From Turbatrix aceti (Eukaryota > Nematoda > Chromadorea > Rhabditida > Panagrolaimidae), in the NCBI GenBank assembly GCA_963969345.1, contig OZ017768.1, positions 10,890,193 through 10,954,192 on the forward strand: a stretch of DNA of 64,000 nucleotides. Direction: 5' to 3'. The position numbers and the translations under genes were made by a program. Positions 1 to 12,195 of the stretch are shown one piece after another (position 1 is the first letter of the stretch; the number at the start of each line of letters is the position of its first letter). The notes below the pieces were generated by a model that was given only the letters and a program-made list of their open reading frames with translations, was not told where the DNA came from and did not search any database.

Positions 1-544
1 ATTATAAATCAAAAAACAGTATATTCGTCGGGCACTTCAATAAAAATTAACCTGGTCGAATGTAAATAATAATGTCAGCGGTATAAATAGACAATAAGCT
101 TCAAAAAATGAACATGATGGTATCGCGAATCAGAAATTATACAATCAAATGGAACATGTTCGATTGAAAAAGCGGAAATACCAATTGTAACAAATATAGC
201 TATATTTTCCGGCAGTTTTGTCATAAATAACGATCTTCAAAAATGCAATTGCAAAAAAAATAAAACTCGTTAGGGACAAAAACACTAGTTTTTGCTAGGC
301 TGGATACTAGAAAAGAGTAGCACTCTTGTCAGATTTATTTCAGTTAAATATTTTTAAAATAAAAGTTGCGATAAGAATTTGCAATTTCTGATCACGTTAG
401 TAAAAGTCAGTTTTTTTAAAAACCCTTTCGCTAATATTTTAATGTTCAACGTCAAAACTTCAGTTTATCCAAAACCTTTTTCCAAATATCCACAATTGAA
501 CCCGAATTACAACTTCATATCACATTTAGTAGAACGTACATCAG
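1..544. other. Left-edge noncoding DNA downstream of CDK7
   Basis: AT-rich sequence with A/T homopolymers and no convincing coding frame. It lies just beyond the CDK7 stop codon, so its right part is probably CDK7 3' UTR and termination region. The 79-codon frame at 379-618 overlaps the antisense of the CDK7 last exon and resembles no family I know. Confidence 0.6.
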
Positions 545-2008
545 TTACGCAAACTCGAGTCGTCTCCTCGTCGCAGGAGGCGCATCAGCATCATGCATGT
601 CCCGGAGACGAGTTCTAGCAGGTCTGACCTCGCCGCCACCGGTGACCTTGGCAATAGCGGCGGCGACGTCCGCATCGGGAGCGACAAAGGGCTCCGAGGT
701 GAAGTAGGGCATCTGGAGAGCCTGCGTGGCGGTGCAGCGCTTGGCGGGGTCGAACTCCAGGCAGGACTGGATGAGTGCGTGGAGGTCCTGGCTGCAGGCG
801 GTGAACACGGTTTGCAGCGTATGGGTCCGAGTGATGTTGCGAAGCTTATAGTAGCAGGGGAGGCTTTCCATGCCCTGAAAAAGGAAAACCGGTTAACAGT
901 GTCGTAATTCAAAAATGATCGTAGTAGATGATTTTTATGCATTGGTATACAAAAATATAAAATTTTTCGGAAATATCAACCTCATAGGGCAGTTAAAAAA
1001 ACTTAAAATTTATGAACCCAACCAATCAGTTACCCTCTCAACCCCAAAAAAACCCACCGGCCACTCCTTCTCGGTCGGGATGCCCAGAACAGTGCAGATC
1101 TTGATCATCTGATCGATGTCACTCGAGCCGGGGAAGAGAGCGATGCGGATGAGCAGTTCTCCAATAATGCATCCAACAGCCCAGATATCCACTCCGGTGC
1201 CGTACTTCTTGGCGGCATAGAGCAATTCTGGAGACCGGTACCACCGCGTCACGACCATGTGCGTGTAATCGCAGCTGGGAGAGCCAAAGTAGCGAGCCAG
1301 ACCGAAATCGGTCACCTTCAGTCTGCCCGCCGAGTTGATGAGCAGGTTGTTGGGCTTGAGATCGCGGTGAAGGATGAAGTTGGTATGCAGGTGTTCAACG
1401 CCCAACATGAGCTGGAGGACGAGGTTCTTGATGTGGGAGGGCGTCAGAATGACTGACTGCTCGCCGATCACTTTCTAAAAAAAATGTACAATAAAAGGGC
1501 AAAATTTTTGTATCGAAATAAATAGAAAAAAATACTTCAATCCATCAAGTATTGGATACAGTTTGAATTATTGTTACATAGTAAATTTAAAAAAAAATTG
1601 CACAACATTGTATTCCCCAAAACACTGATGACAGTTACAACATCCTTCTCCTCCCCAAATTTGACAAAAAAATCCAGCCAAACCTTCCAATTTAGTTAAA
1701 AAAACCCCATCACAAACCTGCAAATCAGTCTCCATAAAATCCATGACAAGTTGTATCGTAAATTTGTGTCCGATGACGTCCCTCAGATTGATGATATTCT
1801 CGTGATCGATTTCCTGGAGCAACTTGATTTCGCGGAGCGCCGATCGATCAACGCCGTCCTGCATCTCGCGGATGTTGCCAATCTTGATCTTCTTTATGGC
1901 CACAATGTCGCCAGAAGTCGTGTCGCGGGCTTTGTAGACGTTGGCAAACTGACCCTCGCCCAAATGCTGGATCTTCTCATAGCGCCGCTTGTTGACGACG
2001 TTCATCAT
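545..2008 (-). CDS. CDK7: Cyclin-dependent kinase 7 (CDK-activating kinase, TFIIH subunit)
   Basis: This kinase phosphorylates the T-loops of other CDKs and, within TFIIH, the RNA polymerase II C-terminal domain. The model has three exons, complement(545..874, 1058..1474, 1718..2008), giving 345 residues, close to human CDK7 (346). Visible motifs are the glycine loop [13 protein letters not shown] (17-29), the lysine in VAIKKIKIG (K39), HRDLKPNN (D135), [11 protein letters not shown] (D153) and the activation loop [16 protein letters not shown]. The two CDK7 T-loop phosphosites are kept as S162 and T168. FMETDLQ and LTPSHIK are also typical of CDK7 rather than other CDKs. The C-terminal tail ends in a basic stretch (RRRLEFA). 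Both introns fall between whole codons, with GT/AG ends on the minus strand. The first of two adjacent ATGs was chosen; the second is equally possible. Confidence 0.95.
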
Positions 2009-3239
2009 TCTTGGTCAGTGAGGTTGGATGTGAAATTGTTGTAAAAAACAAAATAATAACTGAGAGATGATCAGTTACAAAAAAAGTAAGCCAGTTACCC
2101 CAAAAAAAAGCTCGAAGTAGTCAAAGAAAGAATAATGCAAAGCGGCAACTTGCAGATGCTGACGCACGTTGCGCGCAGGGTTTTGTTGTATCCCAAGGTT
2201 GTTTGGTCCTTTATTGATCTCAAACCAAACGCCTATAAAACCACATATCCAAATTGATATTTTTGGAGGACAATCCACGTTTTTACAGTTTCGATTTCTG
2301 TGACTGATTTTTACAGGCATCGCATTCGTATGCTCAGCTATATCACGATTGATTACGGAATGTTTGATCTAATTAACCGTAATCAATCAATCGTGATATA
2401 ACAATTGGCAACGTCAGTTTTTTTTTTCTTTTTCGTTTTACTCGAGCTCGAGTCGGCCCCAGTTTTTTCCATCGTAATCGCCCCCCCCCCCCCCAAATAC
2501 AACTTTTCGAACTTCAGTGATCTTGTAAAAGCATTTACTTTTGTGCTGTTGGATTGGATGATTGAATACAACTGAACCCGAGCAGATGATGATCGGCACG
2601 TGGTTTGAGAGAGAGAAAGGAGAGAGTGGTTTTTTGTGTCTTGCATGTAGTATAGTAATAGTAGTGGTAATATGGTAAGAGAATGAATGATAACAATATG
2701 AGAGTGTGGTTGTGGTAAACAATCGTAAATGGTTAGTAATGGGAGCAAAAAAAGGTACAAAAACAGGTGGTGACAGTAAAATAATACGGGTTCAAACGAT
2801 CAAAAAAAAGAGGAAATTGCTTTTTGAAACGGGTTCAATTTCGTTGGTGAAGCAGAAGTTTTTTTGTTGACGAGAGTAGATGACGTAGAGGAAAGAGCAG
2901 GATGAGGAGGTGGTGGTGGTTGTTGGTGGTGGTGGTTGGTGGGCGATGATCTGTTTCGTTCACGAATGAATGAATGACTGGTTTGTCGAGAAGATTGGCG
3001 GCTGAAAAAAAACCAATAGTAGATGAATGAGCCAGTTTAATAAAAAAAAACTCACCAATGATATACGAGGATGGTAAATTACAACAAAAATACAGTTGAA
3101 AAATAAAAAAAAAGTGTGGACAGGTAGGCAAAAAAAATCGACTCGCAAGGATATATTGACTGGCTTGGCATTTTTTCGGTAATAATTTTTCATGGATGAA
3201 AGAGGAGTTGGAAGGAAGTCCGATGAACGACGCATTCAG
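2009..3239. other. Intergenic DNA between CDK7 and the first GW182-like gene
   Basis: No coding exon was found. It contains the CDK7 upstream region, a small hairpin (2339-2400), a C homopolymer near 2482-2494, and GT-rich repetitive DNA near 2900-2945 (GTGGTGGT and GTTGGTGG). The right end should hold the 3' UTR of the minus-strand GW182-like gene. Confidence 0.55.
2339..2400. repeat. Short hairpin, about 20-bp stem
   Basis: The left arm (2339-2358) reads TATATCACGATTGATTACGG. Its reverse complement returns at 2377-2400 with an extra CAAT. The loop is about 18 nt. It lies upstream of CDK7. It could be a tiny palindromic repeat or a small structured RNA; nothing decides between them. Confidence 0.6.
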
Positions 3240-6200
3240 TTACCAGAGTTGTCCAACTTCGTTGCCAAAGGGTACGGCAGGATCACCGGGTTGGACGACG
3301 GGTGGAATGGGTAGTCCAGAATCGAGATTGGTCAACTCATCGGCAAGTGAAACTGAAAAACTCAAAAACACTTACGAACAGTCAAAATCAAAAAAATCCA
3401 ACCTCGAGGTCCATTGGACGCAGTGGCAGCGGCAACGGTGGCGGGGCCGCCTTTCTGGGATAGGGCAGCGTGAATTCGTTCGCGATGGTCTTGAAGCTCG
3501 GCCTTGACTTCGGCAATGTCGGCTTGGAGGCGATCGAATTCAGCTTTACGGGTGGGGTTGTGTTCGAGGGCTTTTGCACGCGTTTCGAGAGCCTCAAGCT
3601 GCGTGACACGATTGAGCATCGTGTTGAGGAGGTTGACGGTGTTGGTGCCAAGCTGCTGGTTGTTGAAGTTGGAATTTGCGCCCGCGTTGACGAGGAGATT
3701 CATGTCAAGGAGGCCTTTCGACACAGCAGCACGCAGCTTTTCGGCAATTCGACGAGTTTCGTAGGTGTGGTCTTGAACTGAAAATATAACAAAATTTATA
3801 AGATCAAATGATGGGGCTCCAGTTAAAAACATCAAAAAATGCTCTAAAACTGATCGAAAGCAGATTGAACTCACATGAGAAAGGAATAAACAGGTGGGCG
3901 TGCCATCGCGTAGAGGTAAATCAAGTTTGATGCGCTGGTTTCGTGATAAGAGTATCAAATATTGTTTATAAGGCTTATACTGTACATTTGTTTCGTCCAA
4001 ACTCGATAGAGCCGAGATATGAAGTTACAAAGGTGGCATTTTTGGGTTTTTGTATTCTAAAAATGTTTTATGTCGTAATTTTTTTAAATGATTTAAAATC
4101 AATATTCTCCTTGGACCCAGTAAAACAAAAAATAAAATTCCCGACTATCAGTTTTTTGTAAACCAGCGCATCAAACTTTCATCCGCGATGGCAAATTTGG
4201 GCAAACGCACAAAAGTCAACCAACCCACACACAACGCCAATTTACGATACCGACAAAAAAATTTTTAGTTACTCACCAGGAGGCGCCTGCCCAAAAGGCT
4301 CGAATCCACCGATAGACTGTTGTGGAGCGAATGCAGTAGCACCAGCCGAAGGCCCAGAACGCGTCCAGTCAGGTGCGGGTCCCGTCGCTGGCTGACCCCA
4401 TCCGTTGGCCGGTGCACCGGTGGGCACAAGAGGCGTGAACGACGGCGTCATCTGGAAGCTGCCGGGAAGAGGGCCGCGGGGGCCTTCACCCCAGGCGGGG
4501 CCGCCGAGAGCGAGGTTCGCGGGTGGCTGCGCGGCGGAGGGCGTCAGGACGGGGGGAACAACGGATGTCGCGGATGAGGCTGATTTCTGTCCGGGGGGTG
4601 CAGGTGGAGGACCCCAGCCGGTTTCCATGTCGTCCTTGCCTTCGCGAAGGGGATCCGGGGTGACGAGGTTTTCTTCGTCCGAGTCTGTGGGAGGCTGGAT
4701 CCAGCGGCGAATTTCGGATGCTGAAATGGATTCACGTAAAGTTCAGTCATTGTGCAAAAAATAGTTGTAGATATTCAGCTATTGTGCAACAAACACAGTA
4801 TAAGTACCTGCCAACAGTTTAAAAAACTTACAATTTTGCTTGGCAGGATCGCCCCAAACAGCGGTGCCAGTATCGCGTTGCCACTTCCTGAGCTCTCCAT
4901 TCGGGTCTTGCCACATTGAATCGTCGTTCTGGACAGGTGTCTGGAAGGAGCCAATCGAGAAGTTCTGCTGAACACCTCCGCCGACGCCTCCATGATGCCC
5001 ATGGTGTGGCTGCTGCATGGGAAGCAAAGTCGGTCGTGTCGGCATCATCATCGCCGGCGGCCCACCTGGAGGCCCGGGTTGTTGTCCGGGGTGTCCAAAA
5101 GGTGGGAATCTTCCTCCCCCAGTTGGCCCTCCAAGCGGGTGGTGCAGCTGGTGATGACCACCTCCGCCGGCGCCAAACTTATCAGCCATCCACGGCTGTC
5201 CACCGGTATTGTGGTGTCCATGGTGGAAGCCAGCAGGACCATTGCGCATTTGGAAGGGCTGGACGTGATCGGAGTACGATGGACGTGTACGACGTGGACC
5301 GCCGTGGGGTCCGCCGACCATGCGATCGCCGTAGACCGCGCCCTGCTGTTGGGGGACAAAGGTGTTGCCCATGCGACCGTATTGACCTGGCATGGGTCCC
5401 GGAGCGAAAGGGGGAGCACCGGGGCCAAAGTTGCCGGAGCCACCCTTTGGCGGATCGTCCCAGAGTCCTTGGCCGTCCCACGAGCGGTAGTAGATGCTCT
5501 CGTTGTCAAAGTGGACTAAAAATAGGGGGAATTATGAATTGAATAGTTCCGAGTAAGTTAAATTTGTTGTACAACAAAAAAATATTGAAATAAAAATATT
5601 TTTATGGTAAAATGCGCAAAAAAAGGGTTTTGCGGCAAAAAATGTGAATAAACAAACCGTTAGTACGAGAACAGTTTCATAAAAAAAATCATGAAAAAAA
5701 ATAACTCACTCGGTTGTTGTATAAATCCACGAGGCGGAAGATTGTCAGGTCCCGCACCGAAAGGAGGCCGAACGTGTCCCGATGCATCGAGATTCCACGG
5801 TGTTGCCTGGTTGACTTCCTGTCTTCCCCATTGCCCGGGTATACCCGTAGGAAATCCTCCAGCATCACCCTTGAGGTTTAGCTGCATGAGTTCGTGATCG
5901 AGTGCGATCTCATTGGTCATAGCGCCGTCTCCGGACGGAGGACACCATGCACTGCCGCCACCGGCACCGGCACCACCACTGTTGCCGCCGGCACCACCGA
6001 CGTTACCACCACTTGCGCCACCGGGCTTTGCACCACCATCGCCCGGTTGACGTCCCGGCATACCACCTGCCGGACGACTGCTTCCTGCACCACCGCCGCC
6101 GTTGTTCCATGCGGCTTTTGCACTCGCATCGTCGTAGAAGTCACTCTTTCCTCGTGTACCCGCTGAGGCCCATGTGCTCAGTTTACTGTTCTGAAATTTT

Positions 6201-6540
6201 ACGGGGATGAGCATTTTATTAACAGTATGATTTACGGCTGCAGTTTTCTGATAACAAAAAATTGAAATTGTTCTATCGCAGTTTACGATACTCAAAATTG
6301 CAAAAAAGTTACAAAAATCACTAAGTAAAGTTTTTCGCCTCGAGCTCGAATACACCAAAAAATGGTATCAAGAATTCCGAAAAATTTCGCGGTAAGAGTC
6401 GCAATAATATAGTTTACTATGTAATTAAACTATAAAAAACTGACCTGATTGTTGAGATCACCATGCTGTGGATGTGGTTCCCATACGGATGCATCACCAG
6501 TTCCACCACCAAAATACGGCTCATCTGTTGTAAACATCAT
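3240..6540 (-). CDS. GW182/TNRC6 (AIN)-like silencing scaffold, long paralogue
   Basis: GW182 proteins bind Argonaute through tryptophan motifs and recruit deadenylases in miRNA silencing. Six exons, complement(3240..3352, 3403..3777, 4277..4720, 4832..5515, 5710..6190, 6445..6540), encode 730 residues. Residues 1-568 are rich in G, P and H and carry many spaced tryptophans: VWEPHP, STWASAG, AAWNNGG, TPWNLD, RSWDGQGLWDDPP, SMWQDPN, AVWGDP, TGWGPPP, PAWGEGP, NGWGQP, PDWTRSG. Residues about 570-640 hold the helical segment LRAAVSKGLLDMNLL...TVNLLNTMLNRVTQL, which matches the conserved mid-region of TNRC6 proteins (AVxxGxL...LLNxLLxxxxxL). No clear PAM2 motif or RRM is seen near the C-terminus, so it is shorter than vertebrate TNRC6 and closer to nematode AIN proteins. 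Four of the five introns are phase 1. The start is the first of two adjacent ATGs. Confidence 0.82.
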
Positions 6541-9500
6541 AATTTTTGTTCGCTGTTATGTTGTGTTCTCGAAAATAACTACGCAACTGTCGATGACGAT
6601 GATGGCTGCTGCATATGATAGATGTCGTAACCGATAGCAGATGATGTTGAATCAATCGATGACTGAACCAAACGAAAATTAGATGCCAACCGACGACAAG
6701 AAACAATTTGGAATCAGGCAGCCTGACGACGGCCGATTGGTGTTGTTTTGTTTCAAATCGATCACTTGACACAACCAGCAAAAAAAAGGAAGTCAGACAG
6801 ACAACCTTCTTCTCCTTCTTTTTCAGACACGCACGTTGCAGCCAGTACGCAAGGTAGTGGACGACAAACGAGCGCGATCAGTAGTAACAAAAAAAAGTTG
6901 AGTTGGTTGATTGACTTGATGAGAGTCAGGGAAAAAATAGGTTGGATGAAAGGAGTGTAAATACGGAAATATAAACCCAAAAATATTATCAGAAGGAACA
7001 CAAGTTTGAAAAATAAAGACACGTGTTATCGATTTGATTTTCTGGCTTTGTTTTGAGGCGCTCTCGGCGTTACCGTAACTGTACAATACGTCGTTGAGCT
7101 TTGGGGATCAACCTGAAACAAGTCGATGAATAAACAGTTTCAGGAAATTATTTTTGTTGGATTAATTCGTTCAATTTGGTTCAGTTAAAAAATTTACATT
7201 TTGGTATCTATTACGATCAAAGTTTATTTTGTATTAAAATTTCTTGAGAACAAAAATGTTACTCAGAATAATAAAAAAAATAACTTATCGACGCAAAAAG
7301 AAAGAAACTATTTTTTTGTACGGTATCAATGCATTACAGTTTTTCAATACTTGAGTGTTATGTTACGCACAATGCTTTGTATTCAGTCAAAATAAAAAAA
7401 AAACTAACCGTATTGTTTTCGCAGATCGTAAAAAAATAAACCCAGAAAGTTGATACCAGTCGTCTACCGTGCACTTACTTGCTAGCTTGACTGACTGATA
7501 GATAGATGATGGTTGATAGGCAAATGCTGTGATTACACGTACACAATCAACCGTTCTTTGCAGCAAAATAAGTACAAATCAAAAAATATTTTTCTTTCTG
7601 AGGATGTGTGTGTACGCGTAGATTTTTAAAGAAATCAGGCTAGTTTTGGTATAAAAAATTGTTCAGTGCCGTAGAGAACTGTCGTTTTGTCTGACCACGT
7701 TTTGTTTGTAGGAATCGAGATCGAATAAAACTCGGCTTCGTGTATGTTATTTGGGTTGTTGATAAGGGTGGGCAGACAAAAATACGCGTTTTGAAAGATT
7801 GATGATGATCCAAAGAAGAGAAAAATAAGGTAGTTGGCGTTGGCTTTTTTGTTGAAACAAATTTTTCTTTTGTCGATTTGAACTGACAAAAGAAAAATTA
7901 TTACACGTACTTATTTTCAAACTTCGTCTGGGTAGTTGAAGTTGACTTGCTTTTTACAATTGGAAAATTTTAAACAACAGTAGTTAACAAAAATACCACA
8001 GAAATTCTTTGTCTTGTTGATCCGCTTTGATTAATACACGTAAAAAATGTGATTTGGAGGAGGAAAAAAGAGAAGACAAACGCGAGGTCACGTTGGAGAG
8101 TTTTTACACCTCTCTGTTCGCACTCTCGAGTGTATTGTTCCTCTTTTTCTAGATACCAACAACCACCGTTTTCTGGACGATTAGATCAGACGACGATGTC
8201 GGTATAGCTTGACAATGATGTCGATTGTGTTGTGTAATCAATTTGTTGAAAAAATTACAAAACACACAAAAGACGTCGTCTTGACACGATGTTTTGTGGC
8301 GTTGTTTGTCAATTTTCTTTTTGATTCTGGCTGGTCAAAAAAAATTTGTTATCAACAAAATAGAATTGAAAGCCGAAAAACAGTGGAAAATTATAAAATG
8401 CACAATTTTTTCACTGCTGATTGACGATGATGATATCAACAGGATAGAAACAAATATTACAGACAAGGTTATTGTCGGGTAGAATTTATTTGAGTTGCTT
8501 TGTAATTGGTGGTCCAATTAACCCACATGCGTTGGGGCTTGTGACCCTTCGTGACAAGAGCCTTGTTCTAAAACAAAACAATTTAAAATACATCACAGTT
8601 ATTATTCAAATCAAACGCGTGGAAAACGTGAATTAACCAATAAACGCCAGCGATAAAAGTTATACAACGCCTACAAGGTGTTGGTTGTTTGAAATGCCAT
8701 CGAACACAATGAATGCATATCATCTAAAAACAGTTGTATACTACATCACAGTCCAAAAATTACTACAAACTATAAAAGTATGATGTATAAGAACCGTCAA
8801 CCTAGTTATCATATAACGACAAATTTCCGTGCGTACTAGTTTTTAAAACCTATCGATCCATTCATTTATAACTTAAAAAAATCGTTTCAAAATCCAAACA
8901 CTCCAAAAAAATTGTTTTGCAAGTTGCACACGATGGATGGATGACTAACGAATCACCTCAACAAGCTGTTCTGCGAAAAATCCCAAATCGAGTCAAGCAC
9001 TCTACAACAAAAAGCTGTTGACGTTGGTGGTGAGGTGATGATGTGATGTGGAAAGGTGAAGCAAGCTCTGCGAGCACAAACCATTCATTCATCCATCCAT
9101 CGCATCCCACAACCACCACCCTCGACGACCCTAACCAACCAAAACCAACACTCGTGGTTGGTGCTCGCTCGCTCGCAGGCAGCAGCCAGCGGTGGTGGTG
9201 GTGGACTGACTGCCCTACGACAACGACGACGTCGGACCACCGAAAAGAAACGTTAAAAATATGTGAACGTGTAGAGTAAGTTTTCAGTTCTCTCTCTCAC
9301 TCTTCTCTGCCTGTCGCCCGGACTTTTTCGTCTTTAGTTTACCAACAACAATCGACACGAAACATCCTATCTCTCACTCCTCCCCCTCACCTGTCGTATG
9401 GTCCCTCACCTGTCTGACTGACTGTCGACTCTCATCTATGTCACGTATTTTTATCGGTCCGTGGTAATCGTCTCGTCAGTATCATCCAGGTAATAGTTCA

Positions 9501-12195
9501 ATGGGAAATCGACATTTTGTTTCATTTTCCATCCTACCCTATTGAATTCAATCTGTGCGTAGCTTTACCGGTAAACAGGTAAGAGAGACAGACAGACTGT
9601 GGGTGATGACATCTAGTTCCTGGGAAGCAAGTTAAATTTTGATTTTCACAATGAGTCAGTTAGAATGTTGTTTTTTTACCTTTTGGGGTATCAGAATCCA
9701 ATGAAAACAGGGCGGAACATTGTTGCTTCAAAGTGCTAAAACAGTAAACCGCATTGATATACTGTTTCAGTAACTATTCCTTGCTCCAGAGCATCCATCG
9801 ATCTATGTGCCGGTCAACAGTGACAACCTCACCCCTAGCATACAAGTCTGACAAATTGTCTAAACAAACAATTTTCTTTTTTTGGCTATTTATAAACATC
9901 GTTTTGCATCAAATTCAACGTTAACGACGACATGCCGGTTTACGCGTGGCATTGAAAACGCATTTGTTAACGTGAACACCAGAAATTAATTTTTTCAGAG
10001 TGAATGTTTCACTAAAGCTAAAATTCAAGAAAAAAGTGCGTATAATTGAACTTCGTTAGTGTTGATTATTGACGTCAAAAAATGATATTGAATCTGGCTA
10101 CTAGTTCATTTTTTCCACAATAAAGCAGCAAAAAAGCTAAAACTAATCAAAGAAACACGAAAAAAGGCGATCAAAGGCCACAAATATCTCTGATGAAATT
10201 TGGACAGTAAAAAATTTGCCATACAATCCATACGAATCCACGACTCCCTACCGATTAGGCACGCAAACAAGAAAACAAACAACATTCTAAAAAATACAAG
10301 AATGAATATTTAGCAGTTGTGAAATAAATAAAATTCACAAAAAAGGAAAGTCGCGTGGTTTGTTTCTTTTTCGCGGCACTACCGGTTTTACTCCTCCGCT
10401 TGGCCGGCAAACAACGGAAAGCAGGCCGCGGCAGAGCAGAGACGCCGAATTATTTTACAGAAACGCAAAAAAAAGAAGCCAAATAGCAAGTGTATAAGTG
10501 CGTTACAAGAGCGTTCGTAAAAATTTGTCGACAACATCGCGAGAAAGAGAAGTGAGAGAAGTAAAGTACCACAAAGAGAAGAGAGAAAAGGGACGGAAAG
10601 AAAGCCTACGCGTACGCACAAGCATGATTTAGTAGGTGTAAGTTGTGAAAACACAAATAATACGCACAGTGTATTTTTAAGTACATGAACGAAAAAGCGT
10701 CGGCCACTCATGGAGGTCGGTCATCACAGTGCATAAGCATAGGCGTGCGCACTTGAAGTGTCGACACACGGACGCACACCGGCTGGACACTTGACGGACG
10801 GACAGACGGGCGAGCTTTTGGTTTTTTTTCTCTTTTCTGCTCTGCAGGCCGGGAAAGAGAAAGAAATGGTGGAATACGCGCATCGTGTCGCTTCAATCGA
10901 TCATCGGTCGCGTCGTGCACAACACTGTCATCCTGCCTGCGATGAAGAAGAAGAAGAAGAAGAAGCAAAAAGCCAGGCTGACTGGCATAAGGGCGGCGGC
11001 AGGACAGGCAAGCAGCAAACAACACCCTCCCCCCGGACTCCTCGGACTTTTGCACCAATACAGAAAAAATTGAACAGCTCGCCTACCTTTTGGAATAGAT
11101 TAATGGGGGCTATGGAAAATTGGGTATAATAGGAGACAGATATATCTCATTTTTAAAAACATTTTTGAGATCCTTTTTTGGGTGTTCGCGTGGATAGCAT
11201 ATTCTAGTTGGGTAAATATTAGTAACCCATTCTTCGTTCTTTATACTCAGTTTTTTTTAAAATTAAAATTTGGATTAAAATAGACTCCGCCAAAATCTTA
11301 AAAAAATTACAGTAATTTATTTTTTATGCGAAATAAATTTTTGAGTTACAAAAAAAGGCTATAAAAACATAAAGAGCCCTCTAATCGTAATCTAAACTAT
11401 GTTACGATCACTTGTTCACCACGAGGAGTAATAAAAAATTGCAACCAGCGGCGGGTTAGATCAGGCAGGCGGGGGTAGACTAAAAAATAGCAACAAAACA
11501 GAATGCAAGAAACATTTCTTTTCGGAGTTGGGTAAAGAAAGAAAAGTAGCTAACATAAATAGTAAAAAATATCAAAATTTATTCTTATGTTAGTGAAAGC
11601 AGACACGCGCGAACAACCTACGGACTGTACGAACAATCCAAATCAAAAAAATATGTATTCGGCAAAAGAATACAATGCAGTCCTTTTTATGTAAAAGGAA
11701 GTTCTATACTATTAAAATTGACATCAATATACATGCTAGGCAGTCTTTCAGTGAAATCAGTTATAAACAATAAAAAATACATATATGTTATTTGTAACTG
11801 CAGTACGGTAACATAAGCAGGGAAAGACTTTGCACAACCGAAAAGTATGCAATGTTCCCTGGAATTTGAAAATTGAATGTTTTCTTTTTATTTATTTACC
11901 GCTTATCTTTTATAAATTTATTTATTTATTTATTTATTTCCCCATTACTCAGTGGTTAGTATATATTTATTTATGATAATCATTACCATGAATAAAAACG
12001 TGTTCGTTCGCGAACAGATTTTTCCAAATTTATTTTTTTAATTTTTTATTGAATAAAACAATTCGTAAAAATTGTTATGTAATTTACCGAGGTCGAAAAA
12101 CTAATAAGTGATTATATCAAAATAATCGGCATTTTGCGATTCGGGAAGTTTTTGAGCGAACGGTTTTTTTCACAGAATTATTTTTGGCGATATTA
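6541..12195. other. 5.6 kb gene-poor region
   Basis: No exon chain was found on either strand. It is AT-rich with homopolymers, plus GC-richer patches at about 9040-9260 (CATC/CCACCACC simple repeats) and 10380-11060 (purine-rich, including a GAAGAA run). Those patches could be promoter or 5' UTR exons of the GW182-like gene. The open frames at 10708-11129 run on both strands and look like by-products of composition. A short retrotransposon tail copy lies at 11917-11980. Confidence 0.5.
11917..11980 (-). mobile_element. Tail fragment of a non-LTR retrotransposon, copy 1
   Basis: A (TTTA)n run is followed by CCCATTACTCAGTGGTTAGT. The same tail occurs at 21995-22095 and 30450-30727. This is the shortest copy, retaining only about 20 bp beyond the microsatellite tail. 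Target duplications cannot be judged because both flanks are ATTT repeats. Confidence 0.6.

Noticed and set aside
4916..5542. 208-codon plus-strand frame over the long GW182-like gene
   Set aside because: Antisense shadow of a Gly/Pro/His-rich exon; no motif on the plus strand.
10708..11129. Overlapping open frames on both strands around 10.7-11.1 kb
   Set aside because: Low-complexity purine-rich DNA open in several frames; no splice pattern or family match.
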